NCBI GenBank assembly: GCA_018004935.1
Contig: JAGNBF010000003.1
Span: forward strand, 91,230-154,495
Direction of reading: 5' to 3'
From: Chloroflexota bacterium
GTDB lineage: Bacteria > Chloroflexota > Anaerolineae > Promineifilales > Promineifilaceae
DNA: 63,266 nt
The position numbers and the translations under genes are program-made. The notes beneath the pieces are model-generated. The model worked only from the letters and a program-made list of their open reading frames with translations, was not told where the DNA came from and did no database searches. Shown in pieces: positions 8,783 to 16,730 of this stretch (positions are counted from its first letter, which is position 1; every line of letters begins with the position of its first letter).

Positions 8783-10426
8783 TTATAAGGGTAAAGTCAT
8801 GTACAACCCATTGAGGGTGAAGCCGTGCCGGGCGTAATATTCGCGGGTGCCAATGGCGCTGATGACAGCCAGGTGGGCGTAACCCGCCTCATGTGCCATC
8901 TGTTTGGCCTGGACAATGAGGCGTGCTCCCAGGCCAATGTGTTGCGCTTCACCGTCGCTGTTTTCACCCAGCAGAAGGGCGGGGCCATACACATGCACCT
9001 CGCGGATCATGGCATGTCCGGCCAGTTCGGGTAGGGGCAGAGGGATGTCCTGACGGGGGAAGGAAAGGCGCAGGAAACCGGCAATGCGCTCATCGTCGGT
9101 TTCAAAGCTGAGGAAATGTTCGGTGGTGGCGTCGCTGTCGTAGGTGGTGATGACCATGTTCAGGTCTTCGGGAGCTACCGAGTCGCGCCGGATTTCACGG
9201 CAACGGATACATTGGCAACGTAAGCCGCGCTCTTTAAGTTTTTGTTGGGCGACTTCACGCAGGTTGGCTTTTTTGTTCCCTTCCACCACATTGGTGGTGG
9301 GGAAGTCGCGGATGACCCGGTTCAGGCGCACGTAACGGGGAACCTGCGCTTTGCAGGCGACCAACACTTCGGCTACTTCGTCTTCGGTGTAAGGGCGATA
9401 TTCGCCGCGTTGCCAGTAGTCGTATAGTTCGGCCTGTTCCAGCAACATGCAGGGATACAGTTTCAACTCATCGGGGCGAATGGCCGGGTCAGACCAGAGG
9501 CGGCCAAAGTCCTCAATGTCGCTGGCCGGAGTTGCGCCCAGCAGATTGGCCATCCAGTGCCCATGAATTTTGAACCCGGCCAACCGGAGCAGGCGAAAGG
9601 CGTCGCGGGTGCTTTGCACGTCGTGGCCCCGTTTGTTGAGGGCCAATACCTGTTCGTCCAGGCTTTGGATGCCGATCTGGACTTTGGTGACGCCCAGGTA
9701 ACGCATCCAGCGCAGTTCGTCGGCGTCAATATGGTCTTGCCGGGTTTCGACAACCAGACCAACATTACGCCGTTGGGAGGTGGCATTCCGTTCCTGCGCT
9801 TCTACCAATGTGGCCGAATCCACCTCATTCATGGCATCCAGGCAACGCTGAACAAACCACTCCTGGTAATCGCGCCGATAACTGGACCAGGTTCCGCCCA
9901 AAATGAGCAGTTCAATCTTCTCTGCCGGGTGGCCTATTTTTTCCAGGGCGCGGATGCGGACTGAGGTTTGTTCGTAGGGGTCGAAGGCGTGGCGCTCGGC
10001 CCGTTGTGCGCCGGGTTCGTCATGCAGGTAACTTTTGGGCATCCGCACATCGGTGGGGCAGAAAATGCATTGGCCGGGGCAGGGATATGGCTTGGTGAGG
10101 ACGGTGACGACGGTGACACCGGCCTGGGTGCGGGTGGGTTTCACCTGGAGCAACAGGGGTACATCGGGGTCGAAGGTGAGGTAGCCGCTATCGCACAGCA
10201 GGCGATAAATGCGGATGAGTTTATCTTTAGCCAGCCAGGGTAAACCTTGCCGGGAATATTGGCCCATGATGCGGCGATACCGTTTGGTGGTCAGCGGCCG
10301 CACTGCCACCAACTCTTCGATGAGCCGGGCATATGCCGCTTCCTGCCCTTCCAGAGCCGGTAACTCTCGCTGGGCATACCACGCCCTATCATCAATCTCT
10401 ATAACTGGTACAAAGCCTGTTTTCAT
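8783..10426 (-). CDS. elp3: Elp3-like radical SAM / GNAT tRNA-modifying enzyme
   Basis: 547 residues in Elp3 order: a tRNA-binding N-terminus, a radical SAM core with CPGQCIFC (Cys116, Cys120, Cys123), and a C-terminal acetyltransferase domain (about 460-547: IGLGARLIVQAKQMAHEAGY, REYYARHGF). Elp3 makes carboxymethyl-uridine at wobble U34 of tRNA using acetyl-CoA and SAM. The cluster here is CX3CX2C, tighter than the CX9CX2C of archaeal and eukaryotic Elp3. ATG 10426 is preferred: GGTGG/AAGG precede it, while the upstream TTG at 10447 has no such site. It stands alone in bacteria, without other Elongator subunits. Confidence 0.88.
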   Translation of the reverse strand: MKTGFVPVIEIDDRAWYAQRELPALEGQEAAYARLIEELVAVRPLTTKRYRRIMGQYSRQGLPWLAKDKLIRIYRLLCDSGYLTFDPDVPLLLQVKPTRTQAGVTVVTVLTKPYPCPGQCIFCPTDVRMPKSYLHDEPGAQRAERHAFDPYEQTSVRIRALEKIGHPAEKIELLILGGTWSSYRRDYQEWFVQRCLDAMNEVDSATLVEAQERNATSQRRNVGLVVETRQDHIDADELRWMRYLGVTKVQIGIQSLDEQVLALNKRGHDVQSTRDAFRLLRLAGFKIHGHWMANLLGATPASDIEDFGRLWSDPAIRPDELKLYPCMLLEQAELYDYWQRGEYRPYTEDEVAEVLVACKAQVPRYVRLNRVIRDFPTTNVVEGNKKANLREVAQQKLKERGLRCQCIRCREIRRDSVAPEDLNMVITTYDSDATTEHFLSFETDDERIAGFLRLSFPRQDIPLPLPELAGHAMIREVHVYGPALLLGENSDGEAQHIGLGARLIVQAKQMAHEAGYAHLAVISAIGTREYYARHGFTLNGLYMTLPL

Positions 10427-10447
10427 CAACCTTCCACCGATGACCAA

Positions 10448-10882
10448 TCACTCTGTTGCATGGGTTGGCCAGGCAAACGTAACGGCTTCGCCATAAAGGA
10501 ATGAAACTTCAAAGCGATCAAGCCCATCCAATCGTCCCAGAATCGCAGGGGGAATTTCACCGAGGGCAACTCCTACTGGCATTACAAACTCAAACGCTCC
10601 CAGACGAACACGTACAGGATGCACGTAGGCGTCAAACGATTGGCTATGTTTTGCCACGCCGCTTAAGAAAAGGGGCGTACCCGCAAAAACATCAGCAACC
10701 AGAAGCTGCCCTAAAGGCATACTTACCAGAGAAATATCAGCCCCCGTATCAACCTACACATTACCAACTTGAACCCAATCTTGAAATCGTTCACTGAAAA
10801 AGCGCAAAACAGTAACAGGTCGGGTTATTTCTCCATAAACATCATGCGCTTTGGAAAGATAAGGAAAAGTAACAGAACTCAT
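10448..10882 (-). pseudogene. Retropepsin-like aspartyl protease, interrupted by TAG
   Basis: Read from the ATG at 10882-10880, the frame runs 42 codons to a single TAG (10756-10754) and continues in frame for another 101 codons to TGA at 10450. The residues right after the TAG are VDTGADISLVSM, the catalytic Asp-Thr-Gly of clan AA proteases, and later ILGRLDGLDRF resembles the second conserved block. Total length (about 144 codons) suits the family. The stop may be a recent nonsense mutation, a read-through codon or a sequencing error. The ATG overlaps the stop of the upstream 86-residue gene by four bases, so the two formed an operon. Confidence 0.7.
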
Positions 10883-11139
10883 ACGAGGGTCACAGAGGGT
10901 TGTAAACGCCAACTAATCATGACATCAGCATTGGGGTAACGATCCCGAATATCTAGATATGAACCTTCTAGCTCCTGCCCCGACCACGTTTCTTTCCCAT
11001 TTACGAAAATGACGTACTCAATTGTGTGCTCTTCGGATATCTTTTCTGGCACAGGCAGTCGCGTGCTCAAGAGTGCAACTCTTTCTTCCAGAGAGAGGAG
11101 ACGATGGGTTACTTCTTCCAGGGATAATTGGGCAATCAT
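10879..11139 (-). CDS. Hypothetical small protein, partner of retropepsin-like gene
   Basis: 86 residues, family not recognised. The N-terminal third (LSLEEVTHRLLSLEERVALL) is a likely amphipathic helix or coiled coil. The rest (TIEYVIFVNGKETWSGQELE) looks like a small beta-rich domain. GAGG lies seven bases before the ATG. It is translationally coupled (ATGA overlap) to the interrupted aspartyl-protease-like gene, which suggests a shared role. Confidence 0.65.
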   Translation of the reverse strand: MIAQLSLEEVTHRLLSLEERVALLSTRLPVPEKISEEHTIEYVIFVNGKETWSGQELEGSYLDIRDRYPNADVMISWRLQPSVTLV

Positions 11140-11203
11140 CTTTGAACCTCGTAAGGGTGAAAACCGTATTTGTTTAGATTGTAGTGCAAAGATGGTTCTT
11201 GTT

Positions 11204-11656
11204 TCAACCTCGATTTAGGGTGCGGAGCAGGGCGCGGTGTTCGGGGGAGCCGGGGGCGGGGCCTTTCAGGACGGCCTGGATGAATTCGTCGGGGGGGCGG
11301 TAGTTGTGGGCGGTGACATAGTGGTAAATGAGGGTGGGGGCGGCGAAGATGTCGTCATCGCCGAGGACGCGGATTTCGCTGAGGCCGAGCTGGATGGTGT
11401 GTTCGTTGAAGGTGAAGGGAGCCACGCGGCCGCAACCCAACCCACACGCCAGCGGTGTCGCCACAACCTGGAGTGTATGCTCCGGCAGGCAAAAATCCAG
11501 CAACCGGGCACGAAACAGGGCCGGTGTTTGCCCGGTGGGGAACGGGGCATTACGGCGCAGAAAACCCACCGCCAGCGGAGCCAGCCCTAGAATTTCCTCA
11601 TCCGGTGCGCCCGTGTACGGGTCTAAATCTTCGGGTAAACGATTACGTTGTGCCAT
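11204..11656 (-). CDS. Hypothetical protein
   Basis: 150 residues, not recognised. It is soluble-looking, with several His/Cys/Pro (ACGLGCGRVAPF, YHYVTAHNYRPPDEFIQAVL) but no classical zinc motif, signal peptide or membrane segment. AGGTGG lies close before the ATG. An octamer lies inside the gene (11426-11433), read as Cys-Gly-Arg-Val. Coding on the minus strand is favoured because long open frames on the other strand give low-complexity products. Confidence 0.6.
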   Translation of the reverse strand: MAQRNRLPEDLDPYTGAPDEEILGLAPLAVGFLRRNAPFPTGQTPALFRARLLDFCLPEHTLQVVATPLACGLGCGRVAPFTFNEHTIQLGLSEIRVLGDDDIFAAPTLIYHYVTAHNYRPPDEFIQAVLKGPAPGSPEHRALLRTLNRG

Positions 11657-11930
11657 ATACCACCTGACGATTGATGATTGAGTCTACTGCAATAAGTCCG
11701 GTTTTAGACTGATCTAACCGTCGCTTCCAGAGAGAAAGAAACCGGGCTTTTAACAACTTTGACCTTTTTTCAGTGGAGTCATGATTGTTAGCTCATTTGT
11801 AACTATACCGGCAATGGACACAATCTGCGATTTTTTCGCCCTGTTGCCCTGTTGCTTTATCGTATCCGAGGCCACCCCTGACCCCGCCCCCAAACCGCGC
11901 CGGTAGATTTCTCGCCTTGCCTCTTGTTGA
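11657..11930. other. Gap with repeat fragments
   Basis: No gene is seen. Around 11872-11905 there is a truncated piece of the G/C-frame repeat (GGCCACCCCTGACCCCGCCC then CAAACCGCGCC), sharing the CAAACCGCGCC core of the copy at 4486-4521. Confidence 0.5.
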
Positions 11931-12077
11931 TTAAATGATTAATCGGGTAATGAGTGGTTTCACCCATCCCCCTGTGCTTTCCGGCAGAAAGGAGAAAATA
12001 ACCGGCACAGGAAAAAGTTATCCGCCCCTGGGGGTGGGGTTAGGGGTGGGGGAAACCCTATTACCTGACTATTTTTG
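11931..12077. mobile_element. MITE-like element M1 carrying the G/C frame
   Basis: It is bounded by GATTAATCGGGTAATGAGT and, inverted, CCTATTACCTGACTATTTTT. Inside are the CCCATCCCCCTG start, an imperfect hairpin (CTGTGC at 11972-11977 with GCACAG at 12005-12010) and the frame end CGCCCCTGGGGGTGGGGTTA. There is no coding capacity. It shares its ends with the elements at 13708-13893 and 14623-14802. Confidence 0.75.
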
Positions 12078-12193
12078 GCTCTGGGGGAATTCAGGGGGTG
12101 ACACCAGATGTACGGGCTGGCCTTGTGCCTGCCCGGTGTGGGGCAACCACAAGGGTTGCCCGTACCCCACGACATCCCGAAGACCCCCAAATT
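12078..12193. repeat. Dispersed repeat C, copy 1
   Basis: This block includes GGGGGTGACACCAGATGTAC, GGGCTGGCCTTGTGCCTGCC and GGGGCAACCACAAGGGTTGC, and recurs almost unchanged at about 52852-52970, inverted at 56362-56471, and degraded at about 24030-24113. It abuts M1 and runs to the end of the following minus-strand gene. Confidence 0.85.
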
Positions 12194-13348
12194 TCAATGT
12201 TGATAGAAGGGTAGGAGTTTATCTGCCAGGGTGGGCCAATCAAAATGAGTATTGAGATGGTGTCGGGCCGCGGCCGCGAACCGTTGGCGTAGGCTCTCAT
12301 CGCGCAATAAAGAGATCACCCGGGCGGCCAGGCCGTCGGCATCCCCGCTCGCCACCAGATAACCCGTTTCTCCAGGTCGGATATATTCCTCTACCTGACC
12401 CACAGCCTCTCCCACTACCGGTAGACCCACCCGGAGCATATCGGCTAGTTTGACGGGGCATTTTGTCCGGTTTAGGAGAGTATCGGCCATAAGATACAAC
12501 CCCACATCACCGCAAGCTAATACTGGGGGCAACTCGGCTTCAGTTAACCAGCCCGTATCTATTACCCTGTCCTGTAACCCGGCTGAGGTTAATTGTTGCC
12601 GGAAGGTGGCCGTATCTTGGGCATAAAGTCCGGCTCCCACCGCTAATATGCGTAAATCAGGTATCTGCTGGTGTACTTTGTGCAGAATGTTGACCAGGTG
12701 GCCGGTGTCAAATTCAAAAAGGCGGCTGTAGAGGAGAATGGTAGGGTGATGGGTAAGATTTAGGCTGGCCCGGCGTGCGGCCGCGGCGGATATATCATTA
12801 CTGAGGGTTGAGCCATTGGGGAGATACAGCACCTTCTCTGGTGGGACGCCCATAGACCAGGCAATTGTCTCCAGGGCACGGCTGGCAACGGTCAGGCCAT
12901 GATGATGGGTCATGCCCCAGCGTTCTTGCCAGGCGAAGAAATATTTTTGGGCCTGGCTGTAGGGAGCGATTTCATTCCAGCCACCCCATCCTTCCCAATC
13001 GTCACTATCAGTGATAAGGGGGACGTGGCCCAGGTACCAACCCCACCAGGCTACTAATCCGGCATATGCTTTGGGCTTGAAAGTGTGGATGACATCTGGT
13101 TGCCAGGCCCGCACTTCCCGAATGAGCGTTCGCGTAATACCGGGCATTCCCCCCTGCAAAGGGGTGTAACGAATTTCTACGCCATCTTCTATCCAGGTTT
13201 TATTGGCTTCGGCGGGTGTTTGCCAGGGGGGCATAAACAGGCGGACGGTGTGCCCTTGGGCCACCAGGGCACGGGCTAACCCTAGCGCCCGGATGCGCAT
13301 AGTTTTATTGGGATGAAAGCCAAAAGGGCCAACATAAGCAATTTTCAT
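12194..13348 (-). CDS. Glycosyltransferase family 4
   Basis: 384 residues with the GT-B two-Rossmann layout. MKIAYVGPFGFHPNKTMRIR opens the acceptor domain. The donor domain has ILLYSRLFEFDTGHL, LACGDVGLYLMADTLLNRTK and VGLPVVGEAVGQVEEYIRPGETG, giving the GT4 nucleotide-sugar E(X7)E-like region. It probably acts at the inner face of the membrane in surface glycan or glycolipid assembly. ATG 13348 fits the family N-terminus; an upstream in-frame start at 13402 would add 18 atypical residues that run into repeat sequence. It is separated from the main glycan locus and on the opposite strand. Confidence 0.85.
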   Translation of the reverse strand: MKIAYVGPFGFHPNKTMRIRALGLARALVAQGHTVRLFMPPWQTPAEANKTWIEDGVEIRYTPLQGGMPGITRTLIREVRAWQPDVIHTFKPKAYAGLVAWWGWYLGHVPLITDSDDWEGWGGWNEIAPYSQAQKYFFAWQERWGMTHHHGLTVASRALETIAWSMGVPPEKVLYLPNGSTLSNDISAAAARRASLNLTHHPTILLYSRLFEFDTGHLVNILHKVHQQIPDLRILAVGAGLYAQDTATFRQQLTSAGLQDRVIDTGWLTEAELPPVLACGDVGLYLMADTLLNRTKCPVKLADMLRVGLPVVGEAVGQVEEYIRPGETGYLVASGDADGLAARVISLLRDESLRQRFAAAARHHLNTHFDWPTLADKLLPFYQH

Positions 13349-13386
13349 AAGTGGCAGGGGGAAGTGACTTTGCCAAGGGCCTAAGT

Positions 13387-13645
13387 GGCTCGGTGAGGAC
13401 ACCGGCCACAGCGCGTAAGTCCTAAGTTATTTGCGAGCGAACCCTAAGGGTCTGTAAAAGATTAAGTCCGGCGAAACCTGACAGGTTTTCGGAAACCTGT
13501 CAGGTCTAAACCGGAAAGTTATATTTTTGCGAACCCTAAGGGTTCACTCGAAATTAAGTTGGGTGGCTCGGTCGGGAGACCGGCCACAACAAACTCAAAA
13601 GTTATTTGCGAGCGAACCCTAAGGGTCTGTAAAAGATTAAGCGTA
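13387..13645. repeat. Repeat B copies with 43-bp direct repeats and hairpin
   Basis: Two repeat-B cores (GTGGCTCGGTGAGGACACCG near 13387, GTGGCTCGGTCGGGAGACCG near 13563) are each followed by the same 43 bases (13424-13466 and 13599-13641, starting AAGTTATTTGCGAGCGAACC). Between them a perfect 13-bp hairpin (ACCTGACAGGTTT, loop TCGG) lies at 13476-13505. A tandem duplication of one repeat unit is the simple explanation. Confidence 0.8.
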
Positions 13646-13707
13646 ACCGTTCAGGGCAATTGCCTACTCACCCAAATGAACCCATCCCCTGACGCCTTCC
13701 CAATTGT

Positions 13708-13893
13708 CGTTTAAAAAATTAATCAGGTAATGGAATCCCCCCCACCCTAACCCCGCCCCCAGGGGCGGGGAACTTTTCTAAGGGGCATTTTTCGGGGCAT
13801 TCGCCCCGAAAAATGCCCCATGGGAATTCCCCCCTTCCCGAGGGAATCGGCAGGGGGGATGGGGTCAATGAAGGCGTTACCCGATTAAAAATT
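13708..13893. mobile_element. MITE-like element M2 carrying the G/C frame (inverted)
   Basis: The ends AAAAAATTAATCAGGTAATG and CGTTACCCGATTAAAAATTT are good inverted repeats with few mismatches. The interior is the G/C frame in reverse orientation around a perfect 17-bp stem (GGGGCATTTTTCGGGGC at 13782-13798, loop ATTC, complement to 13819). No coding capacity is seen. Confidence 0.8.
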
Positions 13894-13894
13894 T

Positions 13895-13970
13895 AATGAA
13901 CAAAAGGGAAGAGGGAAAACCGCACCAGAAATTGTTCTCCGCCTCTGGGGCGGGGTTAGGGGTGGGGGTT
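13895..13970. repeat. Partial G/C-frame repeat overlapping the Nudix 3' end
   Basis: AAGGGAAGAGGGAAAACCGC is followed by a shortened core and then CTGGGGCGGGGTTAGGGGTG. The last codons and TAA stop of the Nudix gene (minus strand, reading ...CCC CAC CCC TAA) are supplied by this element. Confidence 0.7.
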
Positions 13971-14540
13971 TCCGGGTTTCAGGGCCAGGGCGCGGCGTTT
14001 TTGTAGACTTGCCCGCAGGTAAAAATGTTCGCCCGGCGTCAGGTGAAAATCTGTCAGGTCGGACAGGTGCCGCATTGTCGAACCTAACTCAAATCCATTT
14101 ACCTCTTTAGCCGCTGGTCTAAATTCCACGGCCAGACCGGAATAAACCACCTGGATAAAGTCAGGGTACAAAAAGGGGTAACCTTTGGGTTTTGGCTCAC
14201 GGTGATGAAAATGGCGAAAACCTACCAGTTGTAACTGTTCAACCAGCCAACCGGTTTCTTCCAAGACTTCACGGCAGGCTGTTTCCTCTAAGGATTCGCC
14301 GGGTTCGCGGCGACCACCGGGTAAAATGTGGTAATGGTGGGGATCTTGGACGACCAGGACGCGGCCGCGCCATAACACTACACAACGTACAGATGTTACC
14401 CAGGCAACCGGGGGTGGCTCATCACTTAGATGATCCGTGAGGCGCATCAGCAGATCATGCCCATGCCAACGCCATACGACCTGTGATTCCATCTGCGCTG
14501 GGTGCATGTGTAAAAAGGGAGTTAGCTCTTGCGCCTGCAT
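13956..14540 (-). CDS. Nudix hydrolase
   Basis: 194 residues. The Nudix box is intact at about 76-98 (GRREPGESLEETACREVLEE then TGW), giving the Mg-binding REVLEE helix. The domain starts near residue 45 (VAWVTSVRCVVLWRGRVLVV). The N-terminal 45 residues are not recognised. Such enzymes hydrolyse nucleoside diphosphates linked to another group; the substrate is unknown. The gene is flanked by MITE-like elements on both sides and its stop codon lies inside one, so its C-terminus may be a variant of the ancestral form. Confidence 0.85.
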   Translation of the reverse strand: MQAQELTPFLHMHPAQMESQVVWRWHGHDLLMRLTDHLSDEPPPVAWVTSVRCVVLWRGRVLVVQDPHHYHILPGGRREPGESLEETACREVLEETGWLVEQLQLVGFRHFHHREPKPKGYPFLYPDFIQVVYSGLAVEFRPAAKEVNGFELGSTMRHLSDLTDFHLTPGEHFYLRASLQKRRALALKPGNPHP

Positions 14541-14622
14541 ACCCTAAGTGTGACCTGTTCCGGAAAAAATGACAAGACAAAGAGGCCAGATACTACGGCA
14601 TTGATTGGGCCATTTTCCGCCC

Positions 14623-14802
14623 AAATTATTAATCGGGTAATGAGTTAATTCGCCCTCCTGCGATTTCCGGTGGGAGGGGGAAACACCAGGCGTGCCGGAT
14701 ATTGAGCGCGGCCGCGCTCAATATCCGGCACATGAGAAAGTTCCCCACCCCTGGGGGCGGGGTTAGGGGTGGGAGAAACCCTATTACCTGACTGTTTTTT
14801 TA
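14623..14802. mobile_element. MITE-like element M3 with 40-bp perfect palindrome
   Basis: The ends AAATTATTAATCGGGTAATG and CCTATTACCTGACTGTTTTT match M1 closely. The core at 14692-14731 is a perfect 40-bp palindrome (GTGCCGGATATTGAGCGCGG joined to its exact complement) with GCGGCCGC at its centre, followed by the frame end GTTCCCCACCCCTGGGGGCG. The rest of the 14541-14907 gap shows no gene. Confidence 0.85.
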
Positions 14803-14907
14803 AACAACAAAAGGCGGGGAAATCCGGGTTGCCCTTACCCGGCAGTTCTTCATTGCGGTGGAACCAGGGAGAGCGATTGTGGTAGAATCCCCCACGGAGT
14901 TTGTGAA

Positions 14908-15426
14908 ATGTCCATTTATTGGTATGCACTTCGGGTAAAACCACATAAAGAAGGGTTTGTCGAAGAGATATTACACACACAAAAGGTTACCTTTTTTTGT
15001 CCCCGGGTGCGGGTACAGCCGAAAAATCCCCGAGCGGCAAAAGAGCGGCCCTATTTTCCCGGGTATGGTTTTATCCGGGCCAATCTGGCAGATTTGGGCG
15101 AGAATTTTTTCCAATGGATTCCAGGCACGGTAGGATTGGTGACCTTTGGGGGGGAACCGGCTATTGTGCCCGATCATCTGATACATGAGCTTCGTGACCG
15201 GGTAAATCAGATTGAAGCCAGTGGGGGCCTCATCTTTGCCGATTTGCATAAAGGGGATCGGGTACGGATAACCGGTGGCCCTTTTGCCGGGTATGAGGCG
15301 ATTTTTGATATGAGTCTGCCGGGCAAAGAGCGGGTGCAAGTACTATTGGCCTTTTTGAGTAAGGCTTTGCAACCCGTACAATTACATGTGGCTGATGTGG
15401 TAAAGGTCAAGAAAGGCAATGTGTAA
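14908..15426 (+). CDS. NusG-family specialised elongation factor (RfaH/UpxY/LoaP-like)
   Basis: 172 residues. The NGN domain (about 3-100) opens with YWYALRVKPHKEGFVEEIL and contains RPYFPGYGFIRANL. A KOW domain follows (about 112-145: KGDRVRITGGPFAGYEAIF). Housekeeping NusG is normally in the secE-nusG-rplK cluster, whereas paralogues at the head of polysaccharide operons act as operon-specific antiterminators. This position suggests that role (inference). GGAG lies about nine bases before the ATG. Confidence 0.85.
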   Translation: MSIYWYALRVKPHKEGFVEEILHTQKVTFFCPRVRVQPKNPRAAKERPYFPGYGFIRANLADLGENFFQWIPGTVGLVTFGGEPAIVPDHLIHELRDRVNQIEASGGLIFADLHKGDRVRITGGPFAGYEAIFDMSLPGKERVQVLLAFLSKALQPVQLHVADVVKVKKGNV

Positions 15427-15624
15427 TAACCGGCGGCTATGGTAGTAGTAAACTGGGTATAAGGTGAGGATGCGGCCGCGATGCCTACAAGTGGTTGACC
15501 GGCAGTAAACGCATCCTTTTTTGTGTATAGTGATCGTATGCTCCCATGTCGGAAGGGCGGAGCATAGGTGATTTACGATTTACGATTTACGATTTACGAT
15601 TTGTGATTGGCGAGGGTTTTCCTC
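15427..15624. other. Gap with short tandem repeat
   Basis: No gene is seen. There is an intergenic GCGGCCGC at 15472-15479. A run of GATTTAC units (9-bp period, about 15570-15606) matches the sequences at about 2042-2071 and 48408-48440. A promoter for the downstream locus would be expected here, but I could not find a convincing -35/-10 pair. Confidence 0.5.
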
Positions 15625-16623
15625 ATGGTGAAGGTGGCTGTTAAACAACCGTATTGGTTTTGGGCGGGTTGGGTGGTGGTGGTGGCCTGGGTGGGCTGGC
15701 GGGTCTGGCCCGTATTGCAAGTCAATGTTAATCACCTGGGGTTGGTCGCGGCCGCGATGAATGACGAAACGATAGTCCAGCCTGAGACGGTCACAGCCTT
15801 GACCGGTTTGCAGGCCCGTGCCCTGGCCCGATTGTTCCCCGCAAAAGCCGAAACCTGGCTCCAAGCGGGTGTTACCGATTCCAGCCGGATGTTGACGTAT
15901 CTGGATTTGTGTTTGTGGTATTGGGATCAGGGACGGAAGGAAGCGGCGGTAACGGCTTGCCGGGAAGGGCAGGGGACAGCTATTTATTGGATGCGTGAGG
16001 GCATTACGGCGCAGATTGCCGGTGATCACACCCAGGCGATTGCCCTTTTGGAGATGGCGACCCAGGTAGAACCAGAATCGGCCGAAGCGTGGTTTCGCTT
16101 AGGCGTTTTGTTGCAACTGGAACAGCGGTATGAGGAAGCTCTGGTAGCTTTCCAGGCGGCGGTCACTCATGGCTATTCGGCACATAGTTCCCTGGGGGGT
16201 ATTTATTTACAGTTAAAGCGGTATCCTGAAGCGAGAGAGGTACTGCTAAACGGGGTTACTCTTTATCCCGAAGATCGTTACACATACCTTAATCTGGCTT
16301 TGGTGGCGGAAGCGGAAGAGAAGTGGACGGAAGCGGATGATTGGTACAGACAATTGGCCCAACTGTTTCCAGATTACGGGCCAGCATATTCTGGCCGCGG
16401 CCGCATGGCTCTCCATTCAGGTCAATATGCCCAGGCTGTCATCTATTTCCAGCAAGCAACCCAGGTGGAGCCAGGTAGATTAGGTTTTTGGTTGGAGCTA
16501 GGGGGCGCGGCCGCGCAATCTGGCGATATTACAATCGCAATCGAGGCGTACCAACAGGCTTTGATCATGCAACCGGGCAATGCCCAAGCCCAGACCGGCC
16601 TGGAAGCATTGGCGCAGAAATAA
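15625..16623 (+). CDS. Membrane-anchored TPR protein
   Basis: 332 residues. A single N-terminal membrane segment (about 9-30: FWAGWVVVVAWVGWRVWPVL) is followed by several tetratricopeptide repeats (for example AWFRLGVLLQLEQRYEEALV, YSGRGRMALHSGQYAQAVIY, AIEAYQQALIMQPGNAQAQT). Such proteins scaffold envelope assembly; partners are unknown. It sits between the NusG paralogue and the ABC exporter. ATG 15625 after GCGAGGG is preferred to a TTG at 15607. Three octamers fall in this gene. Confidence 0.8.
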   Translation: MVKVAVKQPYWFWAGWVVVVAWVGWRVWPVLQVNVNHLGLVAAAMNDETIVQPETVTALTGLQARALARLFPAKAETWLQAGVTDSSRMLTYLDLCLWYWDQGRKEAAVTACREGQGTAIYWMREGITAQIAGDHTQAIALLEMATQVEPESAEAWFRLGVLLQLEQRYEEALVAFQAAVTHGYSAHSSLGGIYLQLKRYPEAREVLLNGVTLYPEDRYTYLNLALVAEAEEKWTEADDWYRQLAQLFPDYGPAYSGRGRMALHSGQYAQAVIYFQQATQVEPGRLGFWLELGGAAAQSGDITIAIEAYQQALIMQPGNAQAQTGLEALAQK

Positions 16624-16730
16624 ATACCGAAGGCACTGGTTTTACAACAACTAACCAGCAAGCCTAGAGTCGTCTAATAGAACCGTCACCTTAATAGCTT
16701 TTGAATTAAAATCTGCACCAACGAAAAAGT

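Noticed and set aside
11237-11681. Plus-strand open frames opposite the hypothetical gene
   Set aside because: They give Gly/Ala- or Arg-rich low-complexity products and lack ribosome sites; the minus-strand frame has a balanced composition.
15495-15531. Promoter TTGACC ... TATAGT before the TPR gene
   Set aside because: The spacing of 25 bases is too long for a sigma-70-type promoter.
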